Origin: Pseudomonadota bacterium
GTDB lineage: Bacteria; Pseudomonadota; Alphaproteobacteria; Rhodobacterales; Rhodobacteraceae
DNA length: 64,000 nucleotides
NCBI GenBank assembly: GCA_020161615.1
Contig: JAIUPD010000002.1
Coordinates: 186,001-250,000, forward strand
Reading direction: 5' to 3'
A program made the translations under genes and the position numbers. Below the pieces are notes generated by a model. It saw nothing but the letters and a program-made list of their open reading frames with translations, was not told the DNA's origin and did not search any database. This document shows positions 54,029 to 62,339 of this stretch, piece by piece; the first letter of the stretch is position 1; each line of letters starts with the position of its first letter.

Positions 54029-54340
54029 ATGATTCGTTACATTGCCATCGTCACCACCGCCACCCTCGGCATTTCCACGGGCGTCAACGCCGCGCATGCC
54101 GCGCCGATCACCACGCTGGAGGAATGCTATACGACCGTCATCAACTGGTGCACCGAGACCTTCCCCGATCATGCCGATCAATGCGGCAGTTCCTCGGGTC
54201 TGGATGCCTGCGACGAGGAATTCGGGAACCAGACGGCCTCGGCCCCGGCCCGTGCCTATCTGCGCAACGGTCCGACCGTGCCGCCCCGCACCTTCGAGCG
54301 CCTGCTGGCCGGGGCCCGGACGATGCGCGTTTCGCGCTGA
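54029..54340 (+). CDS. small secreted cysteine-containing protein
   Basis: Predicted 103-residue protein with a signal peptide (MIRYIAIVTTATLGISTGVN then AAHAAP; cleavage about 25). The mature part has four cysteines (ECYTTVINWC, QCGSSSGLDAC) that could form two disulfides. AAGGA lies 6 bp before the ATG. An intrinsic terminator follows at 54358. No family is recognised. Confidence 0.65.
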   Translation: MIRYIAIVTTATLGISTGVNAAHAAPITTLEECYTTVINWCTETFPDHADQCGSSSGLDACDEEFGNQTASAPARAYLRNGPTVPPRTFERLLAGARTMRVSR

Positions 54341-54357
54341 TCCCGGAGCTCTTTCCC

Positions 54358-54391
54358 GCCGCCGGATCCTGCGGTCCGGCGGCTTTACTTT
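54358..54391 (+). terminator. rho-independent terminator after the secreted protein gene
   Basis: Perfect 9-bp stem GCCGCCGGA/TCCGGCGGC with an 8-nt loop, followed by TTTACTTT. It supports 54029-54340 as a separate transcript. Confidence 0.85.
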
Positions 54392-54418
54392 GCCCTCCGG
54401 CCGGTGTCCAAAAGCGGG

Positions 54419-55030
54419 ATGATGACGCCCCTGCTCGCCGGCTATCTGACCGGCCTTTCCCTGATCGCGGCCATTGGCGCGCAGAATGCCTTCGTGCTGC
54501 GGCAGGGCCTCAGGCGCGAGCATGTCGGCGTGGTCGTCGCGCTCTGCGCGCTGTCCGACGCGCTGCTGATCGTGGCCGGGGTGGCGGGGTTCAACACCAT
54601 GGCCGAGCGGCTGCCCTGGCTGGAGCCGGTGATGCTCTGGGCCGGGGTGGTGTTCCTGCTGGTCTATGGGGCGCTCAGGTTCCGGGCGGCGCTGCGCGGG
54701 GGCGAGGGGTTGGCGGCCGGCGGCGGCGGGGCTGTGCCGCTGAAGCGGGTGGTGCTGACCTGCCTGGCGCTGACCTGGCTGAACCCGCATGTCTATCTGG
54801 ATACGCTGGCGCTGATCGGCGCGCTGTCGGCGCAATACGCGCCGTTCGAGGCCCGGTTCGGCCTGGGCGCGGTGCTGGCCTCGCTGAGCTTCTTCGCCGC
54901 GCTGGGCTATGGCGCGCGGCTGCTGGCGCCGGTTCTGGCGCGGCCGGGCGCCTGGGTGGCGGTCGAGGCGCTGATCGGGGCGGTGATGTGGATGATCGCG
55001 GCAAGCCTGGTGGTGCAGGCGCTGACCTAG
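54419..55030 (+). CDS. LysE/ArgO-family amino acid exporter
   Basis: Six-TM LysE-family exporter of 203 residues. The IGAQNAFVLRQGLRREHVG motif (about 20-38) is the ArgO/LysE signature, and TWLNPHVYLDTLALIG is the second conserved block. It likely exports arginine or lysine. Two adjacent ATG codons (54419 and 54422) are both possible starts. It is followed 9 bp later by an OsmC-family gene. Confidence 0.88.
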   Translation: MMTPLLAGYLTGLSLIAAIGAQNAFVLRQGLRREHVGVVVALCALSDALLIVAGVAGFNTMAERLPWLEPVMLWAGVVFLLVYGALRFRAALRGGEGLAAGGGGAVPLKRVVLTCLALTWLNPHVYLDTLALIGALSAQYAPFEARFGLGAVLASLSFFAALGYGARLLAPVLARPGAWVAVEALIGAVMWMIAASLVVQALT

Positions 55031-55039
55031 GAGGACGGG

Positions 55040-55519
55040 ATGGGTGAACACAGCTATGGCAGCCGGATCCGCTGGACCGGCAACACCGGCGAGGGCACGG
55101 CGCATTACCGCGCCTATGCCCGTGACTGGGAGGTGGCGGTGCCGGGCAAGCCCGCGATCCCCTGTTCCAACGATCCGCTGCTGGGGGGCAATCCCGGGCT
55201 GATGAACCCCGAGGACCTGCTCTTGAGCGCTTTGGCCGGGTGCCACATGCTGTGGTATCTGCATCTGGCCTCGGAGGCGGGGATCGTGGTCGTGGCCTAT
55301 GAGGACGATCCCGAGGGGATCGGCGAGGTCGGGCGCGGCGGCGCCGGGCGCTTCGTCAAGGCGGTGCTGAAGCCGCGGATCGTGGTGAAGCCGGGCGCCG
55401 ATCTGGCGGTAGCCGAGGCGATCCATCACCGAATCCACGAAGTCTGTTTCATCGCCCGTTCGGTGGCCTTCCCGGTCGAGATCGCGGCGACGTTTGTTGT
55501 CGAGGGGGCGGTGGGGTGA
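55040..55519 (+). CDS. OsmC-family protein
   Basis: OsmC/Ohr-fold protein of 159 residues. GLMNPEDLLLSALAGCHMLWYLHLA (about 53-77) holds the first Cys and HEVCFIARSVAFPV the second, the OsmC pair for hydroperoxide reduction. It lacks the VCPYS of Ohr and is distinct from the copy at 504-932. GGAGGA precedes the ATG. The stop codon lies inside the hairpin repeat at 55510-55532. Confidence 0.85.
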   Translation: MGEHSYGSRIRWTGNTGEGTAHYRAYARDWEVAVPGKPAIPCSNDPLLGGNPGLMNPEDLLLSALAGCHMLWYLHLASEAGIVVVAYEDDPEGIGEVGRGGAGRFVKAVLKPRIVVKPGADLAVAEAIHHRIHEVCFIARSVAFPVEIAATFVVEGAVG

Positions 55520-55532
55520 AACCCCACCCTAC
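55510..55532. repeat. dispersed hairpin repeat, copy 1
   Basis: GGTGGGGT-GAA-ACCCCACC followed by CTAC: perfect 8-bp stem with a GAA loop. The TGA of the OsmC gene is part of it. It matches copy 2 at 58126-58149 with a compensatory base-pair change. Confidence 0.8.
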
Positions 55533-55552
55533 GCGCGGTCGTGAGAGCGGGC

Positions 55553-55586
55553 GTCGGCAAGAAGGGCGTATTTGGGGCAGAATGAA
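55553..55586 (+). repeat. dispersed repeat, copy C
   Basis: The sequence from GTCGGCA through GCGTATTTGGGG to AGAATGAA matches copies A and B at 48.3-48.4 kb; the 21-bp core (55566-55586) differs at one position. It lies in the 127-bp gap before mobR. Confidence 0.8.
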
Positions 55587-55646
55587 GGGGCGGGCCGTCG
55601 GGTGAGGGGGCGGCGATTTCGGATAATTTGAGGCGAATTGCAGGGG

Positions 55647-56084
55647 TCAGGCGTCCGGCGCGGGGTCGACGGCGAGGGCCTTGCGGGCGAGGGCGAGGAA
55701 GGTGGCGCGTTCCCCGGGCGAGAGGGGGCCGAGGATCTCGTCCTGAAGGGCGCGGACCAGGGGCAGGAGGGCGGCGAAGACGGCCTCGCCCTCGGGCGTG
55801 AGCCGGACCTCGCGGGCTCGGCGGTCGCGGGCGCTGACGCTGCGGGCCACCCAGCCCTTGCCGATCAGCCGGTCGATCACCCCGCCGATCGTGGCGCGGT
55901 CATAGGCGATGAGCGCGGCCACCCCGGCCTGATCGATGCCGGGATGGCTGCGGATCGCGTCCATCGCCGCGAATTGTACCGAGGTCACGTCGAAACCTGC
56001 CTCGCGCGCGTGCTGGGCGAAGACCTGCGTCGATTGCTGGTGCAGGCGCCGGATCAGGTGACCGGCCATGCCATAGGCTTCCAT
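55647..56084 (-). CDS. mobR: MarR-family repressor of mobA (MobR)
   Basis: MarR protein of 145 residues from 56084 (MEAYGMAGHLIRR). Recognition helix region AYDRATIGGVIDRLIGKGWV (about 65-84) and wing SARDRRAREVRLT are typical. A start at 56147 is in frame but would overlap the operator dyad, so 56084 is preferred. It is divergent from mobA, as in Comamonas, where MobR represses 3-hydroxybenzoate hydroxylase and 3-hydroxybenzoate relieves repression. Confidence 0.87.
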   Translation of the reverse strand: MEAYGMAGHLIRRLHQQSTQVFAQHAREAGFDVTSVQFAAMDAIRSHPGIDQAGVAALIAYDRATIGGVIDRLIGKGWVARSVSARDRRAREVRLTPEGEAVFAALLPLVRALQDEILGPLSPGERATFLALARKALAVDPAPDA

Positions 56085-56143
56085 CCGCTTGCCGTCCTTC
56101 CTGGTTTGCCCCACCGAACCGTAGTTTGCGGGAGATAGAATGT

Positions 56144-56179
56144 ACACTTATCTTTTCCCTTGCCGGAAATGATAAGTGT
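56144..56179. promoter_or_regulatory. putative MobR operator
   Basis: ACACTTATC (56144-56152) and GATAAGTGT (56171-56179) are perfect 9-bp inverted arms with an 18-bp spacer, in the mobR-mobA gap 48 bp before mobA. The wide spacing suggests two half-sites or two dimers. Confidence 0.7.
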
Positions 56180-56226
56180 AGCTATTAATTCCCCAGCCGC
56201 CGTTCCGGCGTCGAGGGGAGAAAGAC

Positions 56227-58119
56227 ATGCAATACCACCGCAACGGATTTCGCGCCGGCGACCCGGACATCCTGGCCCCGGGGCCGCGGGTGCATGACCG
56301 TTCCAACGGATTGCCGCGCGAGGTGGATGTGCTGATCGCGGGTTGCGGTCCGGCGGGGCTGTGCCTGGCCGCGCAACTGGCGCTGGAGCCGTCGGTCCAT
56401 ACCATGATCGTCGAGCCCAAGTCGGGACCGATCGAGAAGGGGCAGGCGGACGGGATCTCGGTCCGGTCGATGGAGATGTTCGGCGCCTTCGGATTCGCCG
56501 AGAAGATCAGTCGGGAATCGGTCTGGATCAACGAGACGACCTTCTGGACGCCGGGGGGCGCGGGGATCCGGCGGGTGGCGCGGGTGCAGGACGTGCCCGA
56601 CGGCATGTCCGAAATGCCGCATGTCCTGATCAATCAGGCGCGCATCCACGACATGTATCTGGATATCATGAAGAACTCGCCGACCCGGCTGGTGCCCGAC
56701 TATGGCCTGAAGGTCGCCGATCTGGTGGTGGGCACCGAGGGCGCGTATCCGGTGACGGTGACGCTGGAACACACTGCCCCGGGGCGCGAGGGCGAGCGCG
56801 AGGTGGTGCGGGCCAAGTATGTGGTGGGCTGCGACGGGGCGCGGTCCTCGGTCCGGCGGGCCATCGGCGGGGCGCTGCACGGCGATGCGGCGCATCATGC
56901 CTGGGGCGTCATCGACCTGCTGGCGGTCACCGATTTTCCCGATTGGCGGATGAAGAGCTTCGTCCGCTCTGAGGCCGAAGGCACGCTGATGGTCCTGCCG
57001 CGCGAGGGCGGGCATCTGGTGCGGCTCTATGTGGAGCTGGACCGTCTGGGCGAGGATGAGCGGGCCGCCGACCGGGGGATGGACGAGAGCCACATCATCG
57101 CCAAGGCGCAGCGCATCTTCGCGCCCTATGCGCTTAAGGTGAAGGAGGTCGTCTGGTGGTCGATCTATGAGGTGGGCCACCGGTTGACCGATAAATTCGA
57201 CGATGTGCCGGAGGGCGAGGTCGCCACGCGCGCGCCCCGGGTCATGCTGGCCGGCGACGCCTGCCACACGCACAGCCCGAAGGCCGGGCAGGGGATGAAC
57301 GTGTCGATGGGCGACACGTTCAACATGGGCTGGAAGCTGCGCCACGTGCTGACCGGGCGGGCGGCGCCCTCGCTGTTGCATTCCTATACCGAGGAGCGGC
57401 GGGCAGCGGCCAAGGGCTTGGTGGATTTCGACCATGAATGGGCGCGGATCGTCGGGGCGAAGACCCATGACGACAAGGCGGGGGAATTGCCGGTGGTGGC
57501 GCAGGCCTTCGTCCACAACCTGCCCTTCACCTGCGGGCTGACCATCCAATACGCGCCCTCGGCCCTGACCGGCGGCGCGGCGCATCAGGCATTGGCGCCG
57601 GGGTTCGATCTGGGCAAGCGCTTCCATTCGGCGCCGGTGATCCGGCTGGCGGATGCGAAACCCATGGAACTGGGCCATTGCATCGAGGCCGATGCGCGCT
57701 GGCGGATCTTTGCCTTCGCGCCCGAGGGCGATGTCGGGCAGCCGGGCGGCCCGGTCGCCTCGCTGTGCGAATGGCTGGAGCATGACCCGGCCTCGCCCGT
57801 CTTGCGCCACCGGAAGGAGGGCGACGACATCGACGCGGTGATCGACGTCCGCGCGGTGTTCCAGCCGGGGTTCCGCGAGCTGGATTACGGGGCGATGCCC
57901 GCGCTGCTCAGGCCGCAGGGCGGGGCGCTGGGGCTGAGGGATTACGAGAAGGTTTTCTGCGTCGACCACAAGCGGGGCGTGAACATCTATGAGGCGCGGG
58001 GCATCGACAAGGCCCGGGGCTGTCTGGTGGTGGTGCGGCCCGATCAATATGTGGCGCAGGTGTTGCCGCTTTCGGCGCGGGAGGAATTGACGGCGTTCTT
58101 CGGCGGGTTCCTGGTGTGA
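56227..58119 (+). CDS. mobA: 3-hydroxybenzoate 4-monooxygenase
   Basis: Flavoprotein hydroxylase of 630 residues, the length of MobA (about 639). FAD motif VLIAGCGPAGL (35-45), DG motif VVGCDGARSSVRRAIGG (about 199-215), GD motif VMLAGDACHTHSPKAGQGMN (about 339-358), and a C-terminal thioredoxin-like domain (about 455-630) as in phenol hydroxylase and MobA. It converts 3-hydroxybenzoate to protocatechuate with NADPH and O2. GGAGAAAG lies 5 bp before the ATG. No protocatechuate ring-cleavage gene is in view. Confidence 0.93.
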   Translation: MQYHRNGFRAGDPDILAPGPRVHDRSNGLPREVDVLIAGCGPAGLCLAAQLALEPSVHTMIVEPKSGPIEKGQADGISVRSMEMFGAFGFAEKISRESVWINETTFWTPGGAGIRRVARVQDVPDGMSEMPHVLINQARIHDMYLDIMKNSPTRLVPDYGLKVADLVVGTEGAYPVTVTLEHTAPGREGEREVVRAKYVVGCDGARSSVRRAIGGALHGDAAHHAWGVIDLLAVTDFPDWRMKSFVRSEAEGTLMVLPREGGHLVRLYVELDRLGEDERAADRGMDESHIIAKAQRIFAPYALKVKEVVWWSIYEVGHRLTDKFDDVPEGEVATRAPRVMLAGDACHTHSPKAGQGMNVSMGDTFNMGWKLRHVLTGRAAPSLLHSYTEERRAAAKGLVDFDHEWARIVGAKTHDDKAGELPVVAQAFVHNLPFTCGLTIQYAPSALTGGAAHQALAPGFDLGKRFHSAPVIRLADAKPMELGHCIEADARWRIFAFAPEGDVGQPGGPVASLCEWLEHDPASPVLRHRKEGDDIDAVIDVRAVFQPGFRELDYGAMPALLRPQGGALGLRDYEKVFCVDHKRGVNIYEARGIDKARGCLVVVRPDQYVAQVLPLSAREELTAFFGGFLV

Positions 58120-58125
58120 GGCGCA

Positions 58126-58149
58126 GGGTGGGATGAAATCCCACCCTAC
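58126..58149. repeat. dispersed hairpin repeat, copy 2
   Basis: GGGTGGGAT-GAA-ATCCCACCC followed by TAC: perfect 9-bp stem, 6 bp after the mobA stop. Relative to copy 1 at 55510-55532, one G-C pair is replaced by A-T on both arms. Confidence 0.8.
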
Positions 58150-58314
58150 CCGGGCGCGGCGGGGAATGACCTCCCGCCCCGCCGGGGTGTTGGGCGCGTC
58201 GGACGGCGGGGATCGTGCGTCAGGGCACGCAGCCTCCGAGGTGGCGCACAGAGGGGTCGGTTGACCTTGGCCGCCCCCGGTGGCTTGCTGGCGGGGTCCA
58301 CAAGCCGAGGCCCC

Positions 58315-59031
58315 ATGTCCGACGATCCCTATCGCCATCACCCCGGCCTCAGGGGCAAGATCCGCCCCGCCGCCGAGAGCCTGTTCCGCACCCTGGACAT
58401 GGCGGATTTCGACGCACGCGCCGTCGAAGCGGGGATGCCTGCCGACTGGCGCACGCCCGATGAGCAGCGCGAGGCCGCGCGAGCCGCCTTTCTGGACGCC
58501 CGGCGCGGGCGGGATCTGTGGGTCTTCGCCTATGGCTCGCTGATGTGGGACCCGGGCTTCGAGTTCACCGAGGTGCGGCGGGCCTTCACCCCCGATTATG
58601 CCCGCAGCTTCTGCCTGTTCGATCAGGGCGGCCGGGGGTCCGTGGCGCAGCCGGGGCTGCAACTGGCCCTGGACAAGGGGGCGGGCTGCGAGGGGTTGGC
58701 GTTCCGTATTGATGCCGCGCTGCTGGACGGCGAGACTTTCGTCCTCTGGCGGCGCGAGATGATCGCGCCGGCCTATCGTCCGGTGATGCTGGCGCTGGAC
58801 ACGGCGCCGGGTCCGATCGAGGCCCTGGGCTTCGTCGCCGACCACGGGACCGAGCAGATCGTCACCGGCATCCCGATGGAGGAAAAGGCGCGGATGATCG
58901 CCACGGCCTCGGGCTTTCTGGGCAGCAATTTCGACTATCTCGCTGGGACGCGGGCGCAGTTGGCGGGGCTGGGGGTCAGCGATCCCTATGTCGAGGACCT
59001 TTATGCGCGGGTGATGGCGCTGCGGTCGTGA
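58315..59031 (+). CDS. gamma-glutamylcyclotransferase (ChaC-like)
   Basis: ChaC-family protein of 238 residues. The substrate loop VFAYGSLMWDPGFEFTE (about 71-87) holds the YGS motif of the cyclotransferase fold; the GEGLAFRID-like strand and VLWRREM contain the expected catalytic Glu position. ChaC enzymes degrade glutathione to 5-oxoproline and Cys-Gly. An N-terminal helical extension of about 65 residues is common in alphaproteobacterial forms. The TGA lies inside a 14-bp tandem repeat. Confidence 0.87.
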   Translation: MSDDPYRHHPGLRGKIRPAAESLFRTLDMADFDARAVEAGMPADWRTPDEQREAARAAFLDARRGRDLWVFAYGSLMWDPGFEFTEVRRAFTPDYARSFCLFDQGGRGSVAQPGLQLALDKGAGCEGLAFRIDAALLDGETFVLWRREMIAPAYRPVMLALDTAPGPIEALGFVADHGTEQIVTGIPMEEKARMIATASGFLGSNFDYLAGTRAQLAGLGVSDPYVEDLYARVMALRS

Positions 59032-59056
59032 CCGAGACTGCCTGACCGAGACTGCC
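59029..59056 (+). repeat. two tandem 14-bp units at the ChaC stop codon
   Basis: TGACCGAGACTGCC occurs twice in direct succession (59029-59042, 59043-59056). The first TGA is the stop codon of the upstream gene. The remaining gap to 59281 shows only a possible TGGCA-N8-TGCCA dyad at 59155-59172. Confidence 0.85.
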
Positions 59057-59281
59057 GGACCGATTCCCCGGGGAAAGCCGTCCGTCCCCGCGTGCCGCGC
59101 GGTGGCCTCGGCTTGTCGGCGGAATGGCAGTTTTTAGCACTTTTTTGTCCGCGTTGGCATAATCCATTGCCACATCTTCGATGTTACATTTTCACGACAA
59201 GCCCAAGGGAAGCGCCCGCCAGCCCATCGCCGGGCCGAACGACAGGGGCGCAGGGGTCCACCATCATCGGGGAATGCCGCC

Positions 59282-59803
59282 ATGACAGCCGTGCCATTGG
59301 ATGCCACCAACATCCGTATCCTGAACCAGCTTCAGCAAGACGCATCGCTTACCAATGTCGAACTGGCCTCGCGCATTCACCTGTCGCCCTCGCCCTGTCT
59401 GTCGCGGGTGAAATTCCTGGAACAGAACGGCGTGATCGAACGGCGCGTGGCGCTGCTGAACCCGCAGGCCCTGGGGCTGAGCGTCAATGCCTTCGTCCGG
59501 GTGCGGCTGTCGCGACACAACACCGATGCGGTCGAGCGCTTCGCGGCCGCGATCAGCGACATGGATGAGGTGATGGAACTCTACTTGATGTCCGATTTCG
59601 ATTATGTGCTGCGGGTGATGATGCGCGACATCGACGAGCTGGAACGTTTCGCCACCGCCCGCGTCTCACGCATCGAGGGCGTTGTGCAGGTGAAGACCGA
59701 TATCGTCCTGCGCAAGCAGCGCCACAAGACCGCGCTGCCCATTCATCGCACCGGGGCCGATCTGACCATGGTGTCGGACAATTATCCGCGCGCCGTCTAC
59801 TGA
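59282..59803 (+). CDS. Lrp/AsnC-family regulator
   Basis: Lrp-family protein of 173 residues. HTH at about 6-50 (TNIRILNQLQQDASLTNVELASRIHLSPSPCLSRV) and RAM domain at about 65-145 (NAFVRVRLSRHN, VMELYLMSDFDYVLRVMM). It precedes the enoyl-CoA hydratase gene by 6 bp on the same strand and may control this catabolic cluster. The effector is unknown. A dyad TGGCA-N8-TGCCA lies about 110 bp upstream. Confidence 0.87.
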   Translation: MTAVPLDATNIRILNQLQQDASLTNVELASRIHLSPSPCLSRVKFLEQNGVIERRVALLNPQALGLSVNAFVRVRLSRHNTDAVERFAAAISDMDEVMELYLMSDFDYVLRVMMRDIDELERFATARVSRIEGVVQVKTDIVLRKQRHKTALPIHRTGADLTMVSDNYPRAVY

Positions 59804-59809
59804 ACCGTC

Positions 59810-60580
59810 ATGAGTGTCAAGCATCCCTCCCTGCGGATCGAGGACCCGGCCGACCGGCTGTGCGTGCTGACCCTCGACCGGCCGCCGGCCAATGCCCTGA
59901 CCAGCGATCTGATCGAGGCGATCACCACCACCATCCGCGACCTCGCCCGGCGGTCCGAACCGCCGGTCGTCCTGCTGGCGGCCGAGGGCGAACGGTTCTT
60001 CTGTGCCGGCGGCGACATCAAGGAACTGGACGGCACCGAGCCGGAGCACGCCCTGCGCCGGATGGAGAGGTTCCACCACATGCTGCTGGCGCTGTCCGCC
60101 TATCCCTCGGCCATCGTCGTCGCCGTGCGGGGCTATGCCGCCGGGGGCGGGCTGGAACTGGCGTTGATGGGGGATGTGGTGATCGCGGGTGAAGGGGCGA
60201 AATTCGGTTTTCCCGAAATCCGCAACGGGCTGATGCCCGCGATCATGGGCATCCGCCGCGCGGTCGAGAGCCTCGGGCGGCAGGCGGCCTTCGACCTTCT
60301 GTCCAGCGGGCGGTTCCTGTCGGCGCCCGAGGCGCTGGCGCTGGGGCTGGCGCAGACGGTCGTTCCCGATACGGCGGTCCTGACCCGGGCCACCGAGGCC
60401 GCGACGGAACTGGCGGCGAAGGACCCGTTGATCCTGGGCATCCTGAAACGCGCGGTGCAGGGCGGCGATGCCGGACCCGAGGCGATGCGGCGCCGGACGC
60501 TTACCGAATTCCGCAAGATCCTGACCCGGCCCGCGGCGGTCGAGGCCCGGCAGCGGTTCCTGGCCAAGGACAGGGTCTGA
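59810..60580 (+). CDS. enoyl-CoA hydratase/isomerase family protein
   Basis: Crotonase-fold protein of 256 residues. The first oxyanion-hole segment is GERFFCAGGDIKEL (about 62-75) and the second YAAGGGLELALMGDVVIA (about 107-124). The catalytic Glu of the second Glu site is at the GFPEIRNG stretch (about 133-140); the first Glu is not obvious, so isomerase, hydratase or hydrolase activity is open. It is coupled to the creatininase gene by a 3-bp gap. Confidence 0.87.
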   Translation: MSVKHPSLRIEDPADRLCVLTLDRPPANALTSDLIEAITTTIRDLARRSEPPVVLLAAEGERFFCAGGDIKELDGTEPEHALRRMERFHHMLLALSAYPSAIVVAVRGYAAGGGLELALMGDVVIAGEGAKFGFPEIRNGLMPAIMGIRRAVESLGRQAAFDLLSSGRFLSAPEALALGLAQTVVPDTAVLTRATEAATELAAKDPLILGILKRAVQGGDAGPEAMRRRTLTEFRKILTRPAAVEARQRFLAKDRV

Positions 60581-60583
60581 GCC

Positions 60584-61342
60584 ATGGACGCGCCGGTTTA
60601 CCCCCTTGAACGCATGACCTCGCCCGAGATTGCCGAGGCGATCCGCGCCGGTTGCACCCGCGTCCTCGTGCCCTGTGGCGCCGTCGAGCAGCACGGCCCC
60701 CATATGGCGCTGCGCATGGATGCCGATCATGCCGAGGCGCTGGCGCCGCTGATCGCGCGGGGCCTGGGCGGCGCCTTCGTCGCCCCCACCATCGCCGTGG
60801 GGTGCTCCAGCCATCACCTTGCCTTCAGCGGTACGATCTCGCTGTCCGAGGCGACCTTCACCGCGATCTGCCGCGAGTATTGCACCAGTCTGGTGCGCCA
60901 TGGCATCACGGAAATCTTCTTTTATTCCGGGCATATCGGCAATTTTCCGGTGCTGGAAAACGCCCTGCCCGGGTTGCGGCGAGCGGTGCCCGGCGTGCGT
61001 GTCGAGGCCTTCACCGATTCGACGGCCTGGCTGGCCTGCTGGGCCGAGGCAGTTGCCGCGGCCGGCGGTGCCGCTGCCAGTGTCGGCGGTCACGCCGATA
61101 TCGCCGAGACCTCGGTCATGCTGCATATCAAGCCCGAGGCGGTGCGCCCCGCGCGGATCGAGGCCGGGCGCCTTGGTCTGATGACCCGGGCGGAACTGGA
61201 GGTCATGTGGCGCGACGGCCTGCCCGCGGTCAGCCCCAACGGCATTCTGGGCGATGCCCGCGGCGCCAGCGCCGGGATCGGCGCCGCCTGCCTGGCAGCG
61301 ATCGCCGGGCTGATCCTGGCCGATTTCACGGCGAGCGCCTGA
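60584..61342 (+). CDS. creatininase-family amidohydrolase
   Basis: Creatininase-fold protein of 252 residues. Metal ligands are present: E35 and H37 (GAVEQHGPH), D46, H117 (YSGHIGNF) and E175 (GHADIAETS). The family opens cyclic amides, as in creatinine amidohydrolase, and includes MftE and FAPy deformylase. Given the flanking enoyl-CoA hydratases and flavin oxidoreductase, an amide-bearing catabolic intermediate is plausible. True creatininase is unlikely without creatinase nearby. Confidence 0.85.
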   Translation: MDAPVYPLERMTSPEIAEAIRAGCTRVLVPCGAVEQHGPHMALRMDADHAEALAPLIARGLGGAFVAPTIAVGCSSHHLAFSGTISLSEATFTAICREYCTSLVRHGITEIFFYSGHIGNFPVLENALPGLRRAVPGVRVEAFTDSTAWLACWAEAVAAAGGAAASVGGHADIAETSVMLHIKPEAVRPARIEAGRLGLMTRAELEVMWRDGLPAVSPNGILGDARGASAGIGAACLAAIAGLILADFTASA

Positions 61343-61454
61343 TCGGGCGAGGCCGCGCGCGGCGGAAGATCGACCGACCGGGCCCGCCTGTGCTACAAGG
61401 AGGGGCGCAGCGGCAGACGACGCGTCCCCTAGGCCAACCCGCGGAGGTCGCCCG

Positions 61455-62339
61455 ATGGACAGCTACCGGCAGCAGGAGATCGAGCATGAGAACCATGTCT
61501 GGTCCCTTCGTGAGCGCAACCCGTCGCTCACCCTCAGTTATCCCAATGTCGACCCCGACCGCATCGACACGCCGGTCTTCGCCATCCGGCTGGGGCGTGG
61601 TCCGGCCGATGACGAATTGCCGCTGCACAGCCACCGCAAGGGCCAGCTGGTCATCGCCGAGAACGGCTCGGTCACCTGCCGGGTCGAGAACGGGATCTGG
61701 ATGGTGCCGACCTTCGGCGCCTTCTGGGTGCCCGGCGGCATCGCGCATTCCAACTCCGTCTCGCCCAATGGCAGCGTGATCTGCGTCTTTGTCGATGGCG
61801 AGGTGTCGGGCCTGCCGCGGAAATGCTGCACGCTGGGGGTGACGCCGCTGATGCGGGTCATTACCGAGGCGCTGACCCAGCGCTCGGTCCGCTATACGCC
61901 GGACAGCCCCTCGGGCCGCCTGGCGCAGGTGCTGATGGACGAATTCGCCAAGGCCCCGACCAGTGACCAGCATCTGCCGATGTCCTCGGATCCGCGGCTG
62001 GTCGAGGTGGCCGAGCATCTGCTCGCCGATCCGGCCGACCGGCGGACGGTGGCCGAATGGGCGGCGGAACTGGCGATGAGCGAGCGCAGCTTCGCCCGCT
62101 GGGTGGTGCGCGAGACGGGGCTGACCTTCGGCCAGTGGCGGCGCCAACTGCACGGGCTGGTCGCGCTGGAGCGGCTGTCGGCGGGCAGCAGCGTGCATAT
62201 CATCGCCCAGGACCTGGGGTATGAATCGACCAGCGCCTTCATCACCATGTTCAAGAAGGTCTTCGGCGATTCCCCCCGGCGCTATCTGCGGCGCATCGAG
62301 GCGACCGGCGATCTGGGTGGCAGCACGCCTTTGGCGTGA
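61455..62339 (+). CDS. AraC-family regulator with cupin sensor domain
   Basis: Regulator of 294 residues. The N-terminal cupin (about 45-135: HSHRKGQLVIAENGSVTCRV to WVPGGIAHSN) is followed by the double HTH (about 190-280: RTVAEWAAELAMSERSFARWV, then IAQDLGYESTSAFITMFKKVFGDSPRRY). The layout resembles NimR-type regulators of exporters, but here it lies inside a catabolic gene cluster. It starts 112 bp after the creatininase gene. Confidence 0.88.
   Translation: MDSYRQQEIEHENHVWSLRERNPSLTLSYPNVDPDRIDTPVFAIRLGRGPADDELPLHSHRKGQLVIAENGSVTCRVENGIWMVPTFGAFWVPGGIAHSNSVSPNGSVICVFVDGEVSGLPRKCCTLGVTPLMRVITEALTQRSVRYTPDSPSGRLAQVLMDEFAKAPTSDQHLPMSSDPRLVEVAEHLLADPADRRTVAEWAAELAMSERSFARWVVRETGLTFGQWRRQLHGLVALERLSAGSSVHIIAQDLGYESTSAFITMFKKVFGDSPRRYLRRIEATGDLGGSTPLA

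Noticed and set aside
56085-56147. Longer MobR start at 56147
   Set aside because: It would place the start inside the perfect operator dyad and adds residues before the normal MarR N-terminus.
56185-58845. Minus-strand frame of 886 codons
   Set aside because: Antisense to mobA and the ChaC-like gene, and it runs through the mobR/mobA operator.
60584-61342. True creatininase in creatinine degradation
   Set aside because: Creatinase and sarcosine oxidase genes are not nearby, and the family contains several other amidases.
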